Positions 1 through 8,387 of a stretch of DNA of 64,000 bases are shown here, piece after piece. The translations under genes and the position numbers were made by a program. Origin of the DNA: Sphingomonas sp. Lineage in GTDB: Bacteria; Pseudomonadota; Alphaproteobacteria; Sphingomonadales; Sphingomonadaceae. Below the pieces are notes generated by a model that ran no database searches, was not told where the DNA came from, and saw only the letters and a list, made by a program, of their open reading frames with translations. Position 1 is the first letter of the stretch, and the number at the start of each line of letters is the position of its first letter. The DNA is taken from contig JAFIGU010000085.1 in assembly GCA_017849555.1 (NCBI GenBank), positions 96,779-160,778 on the forward strand. The letters run 5' to 3'.

Positions 1-2
1 AT

Positions 3-431
3 CTGCCGAGCCAGATGTGGTGCAATCCGGCGGACAATTGCCTGCTGACGCCGACCCTGGCCGGCGGGGCGGGGTCGATCTTCTATGTCAGCGGCACCGC
101 CGACGGGCTGATCGCGCCGGATACGCAGGGCAGCGGGACGCAGCTCAATTCGCAAACCGCTTATTACAACGCGACGCCGGCGGCGATGGCCAAGGCCAAG
201 GGATTGCTCAAGGGCACCAACCATAACGATATCTCGGGCACGCCGGGGTGCGGGCTGCTCGGGATTCTCCAATCCTGCAACAACGGGACCTATGGCTATC
301 TCGGCTTCCCGACCGCGTGGCTGGTGTGGAAGCTCAAAGGCGATGCCGCCGCCGGCGCGGCGTTCAAGGCCGGATCCGGCGAGTTCTTCACCGCTAGCGC
401 ATGGACCGGGCAGGTCAGCAACGTGCCGTGA
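3..431 (+). CDS. C-terminal part of a secreted alpha/beta hydrolase, 5' truncated
   Basis: The frame is open to the left window edge, so only the last 142 or so residues are visible. The segment SGTADGLIAP looks like the strand carrying the catalytic Asp of an alpha/beta hydrolase, and GTNHNDI fits the loop with the catalytic His. The nucleophile Ser elbow must lie upstream of the window. Several Cys residues (CNPADNCLL, GCGLLGILQSC) would fit a disulfide-stabilised exported enzyme, as in dienelactone-hydrolase or polyester-hydrolase-like proteins. The exact substrate cannot be told. The in-frame ATG at 15 is most likely an internal Met, not the start. Confidence 0.65.
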   Translation: MPSQMWCNPADNCLLTPTLAGGAGSIFYVSGTADGLIAPDTQGSGTQLNSQTAYYNATPAAMAKAKGLLKGTNHNDISGTPGCGLLGILQSCNNGTYGYLGFPTAWLVWKLKGDAAAGAAFKAGSGEFFTASAWTGQVSNVP

Positions 432-511
432 TCGTTGCGGTCGCACGTCCGCCGCGAAAAAGCGGCGTGCGGCCGAGGATCGGTTTCCCCGACAGAGACG
501 AGAATGAGGCG

Positions 512-955
512 ATGCGTCGCGTAACAGACCGTTATTTGCTTCCCCTTGCGGTGGTCGCGGTGATCGCGGCCGCCGTCTTCCTCTTCTTCCGCGCGCCCGC
601 CGCGCCCGAGGTCGCGCGGACGAAAGCGATCGATACCGGCACCGCCGAACCGATGGAGCCGCTGCGCGCCCACGCGGCGCCGACTCCCACGGGATCGCCG
701 GCCGCGACCGCGCCTACGCCGGCGATCGAGACCGCGATCCTCGCGTCGATCGCCGATCGCGGTGCCGAATTGCGCAGCGTTGCGGTCCGCCGCGACGCCC
801 CGCAGATCGCGTGTGGCGAAAAGCGCACTTCGAGGGATCCGGTGTTCAGGCGCTTCGTCTGGCTGGGGCATCTGAAGATGCTCGCCACCGACGACGGCTC
901 GCACGAGTTCGACCGGATCGCGATGATATGCCGCGAAGGCCAGCCGCTGCCTTAG
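512..955 (+). CDS. Small membrane-anchored protein of unknown function
   Basis: Predicted protein of 147 residues. The N-terminus MRRVTDRYLLP is followed by a hydrophobic stretch (about residues 10-26), which would act as a signal anchor. A Pro/Ala/Thr-rich linker (about 30-70) leads to a small C-terminal domain with two Cys residues (IACGEK and MICREG) that could pair in the periplasm. I do not recognise the family. The start at 512 is preferred over an upstream ATG at 401 because it puts the hydrophobic segment at the N-terminus and because 401 lies inside the preceding hydrolase gene. The gene ends 5 bp from the end of the convergent TetR gene. Confidence 0.6.
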   Translation: MRRVTDRYLLPLAVVAVIAAAVFLFFRAPAAPEVARTKAIDTGTAEPMEPLRAHAAPTPTGSPAATAPTPAIETAILASIADRGAELRSVAVRRDAPQIACGEKRTSRDPVFRRFVWLGHLKMLATDDGSHEFDRIAMICREGQPLP

Positions 956-960
956 CGCGG

Positions 961-1617
961 TCAGTCGGTGCGCCGCGCCGGCCCCGGGCGGCCCTGCGCG
1001 TCGACCAGGCCCGCTTTCGTCGCCCCCTCGATCAGCATCTTGAGAAAGTCGATCGAGCGGCGGGTGTCGGCGGGGTTGGGCGTCAGCACCTGCGCGATCG
1101 AAAGGCCGCGCACCGCCCAGACGAACAACCTGATCGCGGCGCGGGTCTCGGCCTCGTCGTCGCTGCCGAACTGCTCCTTGATCGCCTCGAACGACATCTG
1201 CTCGATCTGCGCCTGCATCGGCATGACGAGCGCGGCGAGCTCGGGATCGCTGCGCGACGCCTGCAGCACTTCGAGCACCGCGAGGCCCGAGGGTTTGCTC
1301 AGCACCGCCCACAGCATGTCGGGCCAGTCCGAAAGAACCGCCGCACGACCGCGGCTGGCGGCGATCTCGCGATAGCTGCGATGCTCCTGCTCGTAGACGG
1401 TGCAGATCACCGCCGCCATCAATTGCGCGCGCGTGCGGAAATGGTGACGCATCGCGCCGCGCGTCACGCCCGCCTCTTCGGCGATCAGTTCGATCGGCGT
1501 CTTGCTGTAACCGTTGCGATAAAGCAGCCCGATCGCGGCTTCCAGCAGCGCCTCGCGGGTTTCCGCGGTGCGCTCGGCCTGGGTTCGACGTTTCCTTGCC
1601 GGTGCTGCTGCCGTCAC
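961..1617 (-). CDS. TetR/AcrR-family transcriptional regulator
   Basis: Predicted 218 residues from a GTG codon. The N-terminal DNA-binding domain has the TetR pattern, about residues 15-65: EALLEAAIGLLYRNGYSKT, then IAEEAGVTRGAMRHHFRTRAQL as the helix-turn-helix. The rest is an all-helical ligand-binding and dimerisation domain without a recognisable ligand signature. The next gene in the same direction upstream is the DUF899 gene, about 90 bp away, so a shared transcript is possible. No clear operator was found near its start. The target is unknown. Confidence 0.85.
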   Translation of the reverse strand: MTAAAPARKRRTQAERTAETREALLEAAIGLLYRNGYSKTPIELIAEEAGVTRGAMRHHFRTRAQLMAAVICTVYEQEHRSYREIAASRGRAAVLSDWPDMLWAVLSKPSGLAVLEVLQASRSDPELAALVMPMQAQIEQMSFEAIKEQFGSDDEAETRAAIRLFVWAVRGLSIAQVLTPNPADTRRSIDFLKMLIEGATKAGLVDAQGRPGPARRTD

Positions 1618-1708
1618 CCTTTTGCCCGTCCCTTCGATGCCCGGCCGGTCAGGGGCCGCGCTTTCCGCCGATGTGGCGGGACGGGGGAGGGTGCGTCAAG
1701 GACGACGC

Positions 1709-2404
1709 TCAATCATATTCCAGCTTCGGATACCAAGTTTCTCCGCGCCCTTCGGGGGTGAGATCGAGCGCGGTCCATAAGGGCGCGAAATCGGGGCCGC
1801 CGCGCGGGTCCTTGCCGGGGTCCGCCATCTCGCCGGTCATTTCCCCTTTCCAGAACAAGCGGACCTCGTCGCCATCCTTCCGGAACACCGCAAGCAGCGG
1901 ATATTCCGCCTTGGTCGCCGGATCGAACACGCCGAAATCGAGCGGATAGCTGTCGCCCACCGTCTGGTGGAACCGCAGGTGATGCCAGCCGCGCTCCTGC
2001 GCAAAGGCGATCTGCCGCTCGACCGGGCTGCGCCCGAACACCGCCAGCGCGACCCGCTGTCGCAGATCATTGGCATTGGCGTTGAGCGGCCCGAGCAAAT
2101 TGGTGCACATCGGGCACGGGCGCGCGCGCTCAGGGCCGTACATCCAGAAATAGGTCAGCAAGCTATTCTTGTCGCCGAACAGGTCGATCAGGCGGACCTC
2201 GGTGCCGTTCGCGTCGCTAAAGCGATAGTCCGCTTTAATCAGCGGGCCGGGCGGCAGCTCTCGGCGCAGCGCCGCGACCCGGTCGAGATGGCGCTGCAGC
2301 TCGATCTCTTCCGCCAGCAGGCTTTGCCGCGCCCGCGCATAATCGGCGGATTCATCGGGGGAAGGTTTGCGCAATGCAGCCAGTTCGATTGACGAGGCAG
2401 GCAT
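1709..2404 (-). CDS. DUF899 (thioredoxin-like) family protein
   Basis: Predicted 231 residues. The middle of the protein has the features of the DUF899 family: LLTYFWMYGPERARPCPMCT with a CxxC motif, followed by VFGRSPVERQIAFAQERGW and a C-terminal TWYPKLEYD-like end. DUF899 proteins have a thioredoxin-like fold and are often called dithiol-disulfide oxidoreductases, but their reaction is not firmly established. The ATG at 2404 is chosen because a GGGGGG run sits about 6 bases before it; a TTG 39 bases further out is less likely. The gene lies 69 bp downstream of the small membrane protein gene in the same direction. Confidence 0.8.
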   Translation of the reverse strand: MPASSIELAALRKPSPDESADYARARQSLLAEEIELQRHLDRVAALRRELPPGPLIKADYRFSDANGTEVRLIDLFGDKNSLLTYFWMYGPERARPCPMCTNLLGPLNANANDLRQRVALAVFGRSPVERQIAFAQERGWHHLRFHQTVGDSYPLDFGVFDPATKAEYPLLAVFRKDGDEVRLFWKGEMTGEMADPGKDPRGGPDFAPLWTALDLTPEGRGETWYPKLEYD

Positions 2405-2473
2405 CTTGTCCCCCCAATTTGCGACCGGTTCCGTGCGCAACAAATTGGCGGGCGGCTTGGTTCCGTGCGCCGG

Positions 2474-3013
2474 TCAGGCTCGCGCGGCGGGGTGATGCAG
2501 CGACACGGCAGTCGCGCCGAGAATGCCCGAGACGATCGCGGAGACGGCAAGGTCGTCGGTCGCCTGCTGGAGCAGCAGTGCGACGGCGCCGAGGACGACC
2601 GTCCCCCCAAGGAACGTGAACACCGAACGAAGCCGCGATGCGGCGTTATGGGAACGGTTTGCGACATGCCGGTCGACGAGCAGCCGCACGTCGCGAAGCG
2701 CATGCCGATCGAACCCGGCGGCGGCGATCGCGGTTTCCTCAATCGGATCGAGCGCTTCGCCGTCGAGACGGTAAAGCACGGCATAGCGGCGCAACGCCTC
2801 GAGCCGCGGATCGGCAAGCGCCGGCTTGGCGCGCCGGCCCGCGAGCCAGCCGCCGATCCGGGCAAAATGGCCCGGCGCACCGAGCGACGAGCGCGTGTCG
2901 CCGTAGGACAGTCGCAGCACCTCGCGCTCGATCGCGCCGAATTCGGCGCGCGGGCGCCGCACCGCGCCGGCCGCCGATGCGTCCGGCATCTGTTCGAATT
3001 GCACATAGGCCAT
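2474..3013 (-). CDS. Small protein with C-terminal membrane segments, function unknown
   Basis: Predicted 179 residues starting MAYVQFEQMPD. The first two thirds is a soluble, Arg-rich region (VLRLSYGDTRSSLGAPG, LEALRRYAVLYRLDGEALD). The C-terminus has two hydrophobic stretches, VFTFLGGTVVLGAVALLL and VSAIVSGILGATAVSL, consistent with a membrane hairpin. I do not recognise a family. An AGGAG lies 10 bases before the ATG at 3013 and only 1 base before the ATG at 3022, so 3013 is preferred. Its own promoter probably lies in the 137 bp between it and the efflux pump gene. Confidence 0.6.
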   Translation of the reverse strand: MAYVQFEQMPDASAAGAVRRPRAEFGAIEREVLRLSYGDTRSSLGAPGHFARIGGWLAGRRAKPALADPRLEALRRYAVLYRLDGEALDPIEETAIAAAGFDRHALRDVRLLVDRHVANRSHNAASRLRSVFTFLGGTVVLGAVALLLQQATDDLAVSAIVSGILGATAVSLHHPAARA

Positions 3014-3150
3014 GATCGTCATGCTCCTGTTCGTGCTGCGCGATGTCGCCGCGCCCTCATTCATATCGGCCGATCGCATGCTCGATAAAACCGGCAAAAG
3101 ATCGATAATTCTTTTCTAGTTTCTTGAAACTCTCCACGCTCGTCGGGGCC

Positions 3151-4680
3151 TCAATGCGCTGCGCCCGGTTCGATCTGCCGCGCCGGCTTGGGGGCGGCCC
3201 AGATCAGCATCGCGGCGACGAAGAACATCCCCGCCGAGACCAGGAAGACATGATTGGTCGCGAGCGAGCTCGCCTCGGTGCTCACCAGCCGCTCGATCTG
3301 CCCGGCGATCGATCCGGGGTCGAACCCCTGGCTCTGCAGCGCGGCCACGGTGTCGTCGGTATTGAGCTTGCCGACCAGCTCGCTGTGCGCGGCGCGGGTC
3401 TGATTGTCCCAATAGGTCGTGACGATCGAGGTGCCGACCGCGCCGGACAAGGTGCGCAGGAAGCTCATCAGCCCCGCCGCCGATTCGAGCTCGTCGGGGT
3501 CGACCGCGCTCAACCCGATCGTGGTGATCGAGATGAAGAAGAACGGCATGCCGACGCCCTGCAGCAATTGCGGGATCGCCAGCGTCCAGAAATCGGCGCC
3601 GCTGAACCAGTGCGTCCGCAGCAATGATGTCGCGCCGAGCCACAGCACGCCGAAGCAGACGAGGATGCGCGCGTCGACGCGGTTGGACAGATTGGCCGCG
3701 ATCGGTGCCACCAGCAGCGCCGAAACGCCCGTGAACGCGGTCGCATAGCCCGCCCAGGTGGCGGTATAGCCAAGATCGGCCTGCAGCCATTGCGGGATGA
3801 TCACCGCGGTGGTGAAGAAGGTGCCGAAGGCGAAGGCGAGCGCGATCACGCTGGCGGTGAAGCCGCGGTGGCGGAAGACGCGCAAATTGACCGCGGGATG
3901 CTCCTCGGTCAACTCCCAGGCGCAGAACACCGCGAAGCCGACCGCCGCGATCACCGCCAGCGCGATGATCAGATGGTTGTTGAACCAGTCGCGATCGTGG
4001 CCGAGATCGAGCATCAGCTGCAGCGCGGCGATCCACACCACGAGCAGTGCGAGCCCGCTGCGATCGATCCGCGCCGGGCGCAGCGCGGTCTCGACCGGGC
4101 GCAGCAGCAGGATCGCGGCGGCGATGCACGCGATCGCGACCGGCAGGTTGACGAAGAAGATCCAATGCCACGACCAATTGTCGCTGAGCACGCCGCCGAG
4201 GATCGGGCCGAAGATCGGCGCGGTCACCGTCGTCATCGACCAGATGCCGAGCGCCTGCCCCTGCCGCTCCTTGGGGAAGATGCGCATCATCAGCGTCTGG
4301 GTGATCGGCATCAGCGGGCCGCCACAGAAACCCTGGCCGAGCCGGAACAGCACGATCTCGGGGAGCGAGGTCGAGATGCCGCACAGGAAGGAGAAGAGCG
4401 CGAAGCCGATCAGCGCGCCGATGAACAATTTCACGCTGCCGAAGCGTGCGGTGAGGAAGCCCGTGAGCGGCACGCACACCGCCTCCGCCACCGAATAAGA
4501 GGTGATGATCCACGTCCCCTGATCGGGCGCCACCCCGATCGCGCCCGAAATATGCGGGACGGAGACGTTGGCGATCGTGGTGTCGAGCACCACCATGAAA
4601 TTGCTCAGCCCCAGCCCGAGCGCCGCGAGCAGCAGCGGCAGGCCGGAAAGCGTGACGGGTTGTTCGGATTGCGTGGCCAC
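3151..4680 (-). CDS. DHA2-family (EmrB/QacA-type) MFS drug exporter
   Basis: Predicted 509 residues with about 14 hydrophobic segments, the layout of the DHA2 branch of the major facilitator superfamily. Signature motifs are visible: FMVVLDTTIANVSVPHI in the first helix (motif D1), GFLTARFG (motif A region) and GQGFCGGPLMPITQTL near helix 4-5 (motif C-like). These pumps drive proton-coupled efflux of hydrophobic compounds across the inner membrane. It is the last gene of a three-gene operon, 35 bp after the HlyD-type adaptor gene, and would act with the adaptor and the outer membrane factor as one envelope-spanning pump. The drug is unknown. Confidence 0.92.
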   Translation of the reverse strand: MATQSEQPVTLSGLPLLLAALGLGLSNFMVVLDTTIANVSVPHISGAIGVAPDQGTWIITSYSVAEAVCVPLTGFLTARFGSVKLFIGALIGFALFSFLCGISTSLPEIVLFRLGQGFCGGPLMPITQTLMMRIFPKERQGQALGIWSMTTVTAPIFGPILGGVLSDNWSWHWIFFVNLPVAIACIAAAILLLRPVETALRPARIDRSGLALLVVWIAALQLMLDLGHDRDWFNNHLIIALAVIAAVGFAVFCAWELTEEHPAVNLRVFRHRGFTASVIALAFAFGTFFTTAVIIPQWLQADLGYTATWAGYATAFTGVSALLVAPIAANLSNRVDARILVCFGVLWLGATSLLRTHWFSGADFWTLAIPQLLQGVGMPFFFISITTIGLSAVDPDELESAAGLMSFLRTLSGAVGTSIVTTYWDNQTRAAHSELVGKLNTDDTVAALQSQGFDPGSIAGQIERLVSTEASSLATNHVFLVSAGMFFVAAMLIWAAPKPARQIEPGAAH

Positions 4681-4715
4681 GGATGTTGCCCTCCTTCGGG
4701 CTGGCGGCGGAGCGC

Positions 4716-5858
4716 TCAGAGGTGGATCTCGGCGTCCATCGACAGCCCGACGCGCAGCGGATGCGCCTTGAGTTCGCGCGGATCGAGCCTGATGCGCACC
4801 GGCAGCCGCTGGACCACCTTGATCCAGTTGCCGGTCGCATTCTGCGCCGGGATCAACGCGAACGCCGCGCCGGTCCCACCCGAAAAGCCGGTGACCGTCC
4901 CGTGGAACACGACGTCGCTGCCGTAGAGGTCGGAGGTGACCGTCACCCTCTGCCCCGGCTTCACGCGGGTGAGTTGGCCTTCCTTGAAATTGGCGTCGAC
5001 ATAAAGCTGGTCGACCGGCACGATCTTCATCACCGCGGTGCCGGCGGCGAGCCGCTGGCCGACCTGGACCGCGCGGCTCGTCACCACGCCGTCGACCGGC
5101 GCGCGGATCACGGTGCGCGCGAGATCGAGCCGCGCCTGATCGACCCGCGCCTGCGCGGCGAGCACGTCCGGGTTGGTCTCGACCGTCGTGCCGGTGGTCA
5201 GCGCGCGATTGGCGGCGAGATCGCCTTTCGCGGCATCCTTGGCCGCGATCGCCTGCTGCACCGCGCTGCGCGCGCTGTCGAGGCTGCTCTTCGCCGCGGC
5301 ATAGCCGTTGACCGCGGAGGTCAGCTCGTCGGCCGAGACCGCGCCGCTCGGTGCGAGCTTCCTGCGGCGGTCGAGATCGACCGACGCCTTCTGGAAAGCC
5401 GCCTGAGCCGAGGCGAGGCCGGCCTGCGCGCTGGCGATCGCCTGATCGCGCGCCGCCAGCGTCGCGGCGAGCGACTGGCCGGTCGCGCTGGTCTGCCCGA
5501 ACTGGCGCTTCGCCTTGGCCAGCGCGGCCTCGGCATCGGCGAGCGCGATCCGCGCATCGGCATCGTCGATCCGCACGAGCACGTCGCCGCGCTTCACATT
5601 CTGCGTGTCCGACACCAGCACCTGCGCCACCTGCCCCGCGACCATCGGGGTCACCTGTGCGGTATCGGCGCCGACATAAGCGTTGTCGGTCGAGACATAA
5701 TGGCTGCCGACCGCCACATACCAGATGCCATAGCCGCCGCCGGCGAGCAGCACCGCACCGGCGATGCCGAGCAGCGCCTTGCGCCGCTTGGGATTGCCGG
5801 GGGCGGGTGGGGTGGCGATCTCGGCGCTCGCGTCGAAACGGGGATCGGCGTCAGCCAT
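4716..5858 (-). CDS. HlyD/EmrA-type periplasmic adaptor of the efflux pump
   Basis: Predicted 380 residues. A single membrane anchor lies at about residues 27-48 (LLGIAGAVLLAGGGYGIW), followed by VSTDNAYVGADTAQVTPMVAG, the typical first half of the lipoyl/barrel-sandwich domain. The Ala/Gln/Lys-rich middle (about 110-240) would form the long coiled-coil hairpin. The second lipoyl half reads VIRAPVDGVVTSRAVQVGQRLA. It links the inner-membrane DHA2 pump to the outer membrane factor. Its ATG overlaps the end of the outer membrane factor gene by 8 bp (ATGGCTGA), so the two are probably translationally coupled. Start chosen from this overlap. Confidence 0.92.
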   Translation of the reverse strand: MADADPRFDASAEIATPPAPGNPKRRKALLGIAGAVLLAGGGYGIWYVAVGSHYVSTDNAYVGADTAQVTPMVAGQVAQVLVSDTQNVKRGDVLVRIDDADARIALADAEAALAKAKRQFGQTSATGQSLAATLAARDQAIASAQAGLASAQAAFQKASVDLDRRRKLAPSGAVSADELTSAVNGYAAAKSSLDSARSAVQQAIAAKDAAKGDLAANRALTTGTTVETNPDVLAAQARVDQARLDLARTVIRAPVDGVVTSRAVQVGQRLAAGTAVMKIVPVDQLYVDANFKEGQLTRVKPGQRVTVTSDLYGSDVVFHGTVTGFSGGTGAAFALIPAQNATGNWIKVVQRLPVRIRLDPRELKAHPLRVGLSMDAEIHL

Positions 5859-7341
5859 GAATCTTGTCCTTGGAAACCGCGCCGGCTGCGGCGCTGACGG
5901 GGGAGGGGGAAGCAGCGACCGCGCCGCCGCCGAGCGCGCGCACCAAAGCGACGTCGAGGGTGAAGGCGCGCGCCTCGAGATCGACCACCACGCGCTGCTG
6001 CTGGAGCATGCTGTTCTGCGCGGTGAGCACCGCAAGGTAATTGGAGAGCCCGCCCTGGTAGCGCAGCTTCGCGACGGCATAGGCCTCCCGCGCGTCGGCG
6101 AGCGACTGACGCGACTGGGCAAGCTGTTCGCCGAGCATCGACTGGCTGGTGACCGCATCGGCGACGTCGTGGAACGCCGTGGCGACCGCGCCGTCATAGC
6201 TCCCGACCGCTTCGTCATAGCTGGCGCGCGCGACGCGATATTTGCCCCTGATCTCGCCGCCGTGGAAGATCGGCAGGCTCACCGCGGCGGCGGCCTGCCC
6301 GTTGTGCGATCCCGACACGAACAGGTTCGAAAGCCCGAGCGATTGGAAGCCGACCAGCGCGGTCAGGCTGACCGAGGGATAGAAATCCGCCCGCGCGGCC
6401 TTGATCCGCGCCGCGCTCGCCTCGACCCGCGCGCGCGCCGAAACGATGTCGGGACGGCGACCGATCAGATCGGTGGTGACGTCGGCCGGCACGCTGCGCG
6501 CGGCGAAGGAGAGCGTCGGGCGCTGGATCGAAAGCCCGCGGTCGGGACCCTTGCCGATCAGCGCGGCGAGCCGGTTGCGGGTGAGTGCGATCGATTCGTC
6601 GATCTGGGAAAGCTGGGTCCGCTCGGCCGGCACCGCGGCATCGGCCTGTTTGAGCTCGGCGCGGGTATCGAGCCCGACCGCGACGCGATCGGCGACCAGC
6701 TTCTGCGTCTCGACGCGCGAGGCCACCGCGTCGGCCTGCACATCGCGCTCGGCAAACAGCCGCGCGAGATCGGCATAAGCGCTGGCGATATTGGTAGCGA
6801 GCAGCAGCCGCGCCTGTGCGACATCGATCGCCGCCGCATCGGCATCGGAGGTCGCTGCGCGCAGATTGGCGCGATTCTTTCCCCACAGATCGAGGTCGAA
6901 GCTGAAATCGAGCGCGGCGCTGCCGGTATCCTTCCACCCCTTCGGGACGAAGGCGGCGGGGATGCCGTTGTTGTAGCTTTGCTTGGCGCCGCCGGCCTGC
7001 GCCTGCGCGTCGACCCGCGGCAGCAGCGCCGCGCCCGCCTGCTGGCGATAGCCGTCGGCCTGCCGCAGCCGCGCGATCGCCGCGGCGATATCGGGCGCGC
7101 CGGACAGTCCTTCCTCGATCAGCGTGGTGAGCTGGGCATCGCCATAGCCGCGCCACCAATTGCCGTCGGGCCAGGTTGCCGCGGGCGAGACGGCGGGGGC
7201 AAGGCTTTGGTCTGCCGCGAAGCTTTGCGTCGCGCGCATCTCCGGCCGCGGCCCGAGCGGCGGGACGGAGACGCACCCCGACAGCAGCAGCGCAAGCGCT
7301 GCCGCTCGCAGCGACGCCCGATGATCAGTGACGACTCGCAC
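5851..7341 (-). CDS. Outer membrane factor lipoprotein (NodT/OprM family)
   Basis: Predicted 496 residues from a GTG preceded by GGAG at 8 bases. The N-terminus has a lipoprotein signal peptide with the lipobox LLSGC, so Cys is the likely lipid-modified first residue. The body shows the duplicated TolC-type repeat, for example NWWRGYGDAQLTTLIEEGL near the start and ARADFYPSVSLTALVGFQS in the second half. It would form the outer-membrane channel of the tripartite pump. It is the first gene of the operon and faces a TetR gene; a 16-bp palindrome (7353-7368) lies just upstream of its start, so it is probably repressed by that TetR. Confidence 0.93.
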   Translation of the reverse strand: MRVVTDHRASLRAAALALLLSGCVSVPPLGPRPEMRATQSFAADQSLAPAVSPAATWPDGNWWRGYGDAQLTTLIEEGLSGAPDIAAAIARLRQADGYRQQAGAALLPRVDAQAQAGGAKQSYNNGIPAAFVPKGWKDTGSAALDFSFDLDLWGKNRANLRAATSDADAAAIDVAQARLLLATNIASAYADLARLFAERDVQADAVASRVETQKLVADRVAVGLDTRAELKQADAAVPAERTQLSQIDESIALTRNRLAALIGKGPDRGLSIQRPTLSFAARSVPADVTTDLIGRRPDIVSARARVEASAARIKAARADFYPSVSLTALVGFQSLGLSNLFVSGSHNGQAAAAVSLPIFHGGEIRGKYRVARASYDEAVGSYDGAVATAFHDVADAVTSQSMLGEQLAQSRQSLADAREAYAVAKLRYQGGLSNYLAVLTAQNSMLQQQRVVVDLEARAFTLDVALVRALGGGAVAASPSPVSAAAGAVSKDKIHG

Positions 7342-7351
7342 GATTGAAACT

Positions 7352-7369
7352 CCGTACCAGTAAGTACGG
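7352..7369. promoter_or_regulatory. Operator 1 of the efflux operon (TetR-type palindrome)
   Basis: Perfect inverted repeat CCGTAC-N6-GTACGG. The inner 16 bp, CGTAC-N6-GTACG, has the same half-sites and spacing as the palindrome at 7412-7427, with the centres 59 bp apart. It lies 11 bp before the GTG of the outer membrane factor gene. Binding by the divergent TetR protein is inferred. Confidence 0.75.
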
Positions 7370-7411
7370 TTTTTCGCCTGATCCCGCGCGCCGCTCTTGT
7401 CAATATAAAAT

Positions 7412-7427
7412 CGTACTATATGGTACG
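7412..7427. promoter_or_regulatory. Operator 2 of the efflux operon and tetR (palindrome)
   Basis: Perfect inverted repeat CGTAC-N6-GTACG, ending 5 bp before the ATG of the TetR gene. Same half-sites and spacing as operator 1. A TTGACA hexamer facing the efflux operon lies next to it (minus strand, 7403-7398). This placement fits autorepression of tetR together with repression of the pump. Confidence 0.75.
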
Positions 7428-7432
7428 GGAAT

Positions 7433-8083
7433 ATGAAGGAAGCAGCGAAACCCGCGCCGGGCCGCCGCGAAGCGCGCAAGGCCGAGCGCCGCGCCGCGAT
7501 CGTCGCGGTCGCGTGGCGGCATTTTCTCGAACACGGCTATGATCGCACCTCGATGTCGGCGATCGCCGAGGAAATGGGCGGCTCCAAGGGTACGTTGTGG
7601 AGCTATTTCGCCTCCAAGGAGGAATTGTTCACCGCGGCGATCGATGAGGTGACGACCGCCTTCCGCGCGTCGGTGATCGAAATTCTCACGCCCTCGCGTG
7701 AGCCGCGCGAGGCGCTGACGATCCTTGCCGAGCGCCTGATCGATCGCATCACCTTGCCCGATGCGATCGCGCTCCAGCGCCTCATCGTTGGCGAGGTCGA
7801 GCGTTTCCCCGAAATCGGGCGGATCTTCTACGATCGCGGACCGGGTGCCGGTCAGGCCGTGCTGATCGATTATATCACCGCGCAGGTCCGCGCCGGCAAT
7901 CTGTCGGCGGACGATCCGCGGGAAGCGGCGCTGATGTTCTTCAATCTATGTGCCGGCGGCTATCATCAGCATGTCCTGTGGGGCATCGCCGATCACGACG
8001 ACCGCCGCGCGAAACGCGAGGCGGCGCTCGCCGTCCAGCATTTCCTCCATTGCTATGGCGCGCATCGCCCGGCTGCCGGCTGA
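7433..8083 (+). CDS. TetR-family repressor, probable regulator of the efflux operon
   Basis: Predicted 216 residues. The N-terminal domain is a clear TetR helix-turn-helix: IVAVAWRHFLEHGYDRTSMS followed by IAEEMGGSKGTLWSYFASKEELF (about residues 23-68). The C-terminal part resembles the AcrR-type ligand domain with an IRIFYDRGPG-like loop (EIGRIFYDRGPG). It is divergent from the outer membrane factor gene, and both palindromes lie in the 91-bp gap, which supports a role as local repressor released by the pump substrate. Only a weak GGGA precedes the ATG; transcription could start very close to it. Confidence 0.9.
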   Translation: MKEAAKPAPGRREARKAERRAAIVAVAWRHFLEHGYDRTSMSAIAEEMGGSKGTLWSYFASKEELFTAAIDEVTTAFRASVIEILTPSREPREALTILAERLIDRITLPDAIALQRLIVGEVERFPEIGRIFYDRGPGAGQAVLIDYITAQVRAGNLSADDPREAALMFFNLCAGGYHQHVLWGIADHDDRRAKREAALAVQHFLHCYGAHRPAAG

Positions 8084-8357
8084 TCTTTCCGGCGCGGGCG
8101 ATGCGTTCATCAGGCATCGGCTGCGCCGACAGGGAGACGCAGCGAGTTTCGTGATCCCGTTATGTGCGGAAATAAGCGCATGATTGCGCTGCTCCTCACC
8201 GATCGCGACGCTCGCAGGCGCGAAGCCGTCAGCGCCCGAGATGATTGCGCTCAATACGCAGATCAAATGTTCGCGCCGACACGTCACTCGGGACATGACC
8301 GTGAGATACTGCGGCTACTTCCTCGGCATCGCGTTCGGCGAGGAAGAAAGCGATTGA
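8084..8357. other. Intergenic stretch upstream of the M13 peptidase gene
   Basis: Together with the palindrome that follows, this makes a 304-bp gap between tetR and the peptidase gene. No ORF with convincing codon use, no hairpin with a T-run and no RNA gene was recognised here. The only clear structure is the palindromic promoter at its right end. Confidence 0.5.
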
Positions 8358-8383
8358 CAATAACGTAGGCGCCTACATTATTG
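8354..8383 (+). promoter_or_regulatory. Promoter with overlapping 26-bp palindrome before the M13 peptidase gene
   Basis: CAATAA (8358-8363) pairs with TTATTG (8378-8383), and the core GTAGGCGCCTAC (8365-8376) is a perfect palindrome; only one pair in the 26 bp (8364/8377) does not match. A consensus -35 TTGACA (8354-8359) overlaps its left edge and CATTAT (8376-8381), 16 bp later, could be the -10. Transcription would then start at or within a few bases of the ATG at 8388. The shape fits a TetR-type repressor site; the repressor is unknown and not adjacent by any direct evidence. Confidence 0.6.
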
Positions 8384-8387
8384 TCCG

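Noticed and set aside
3790-4926. Long plus-strand frame across the DHA2 pump gene.
   Set aside because: His/Arg/Asp-rich antisense translation without motifs; the minus-strand pump gene is clear.
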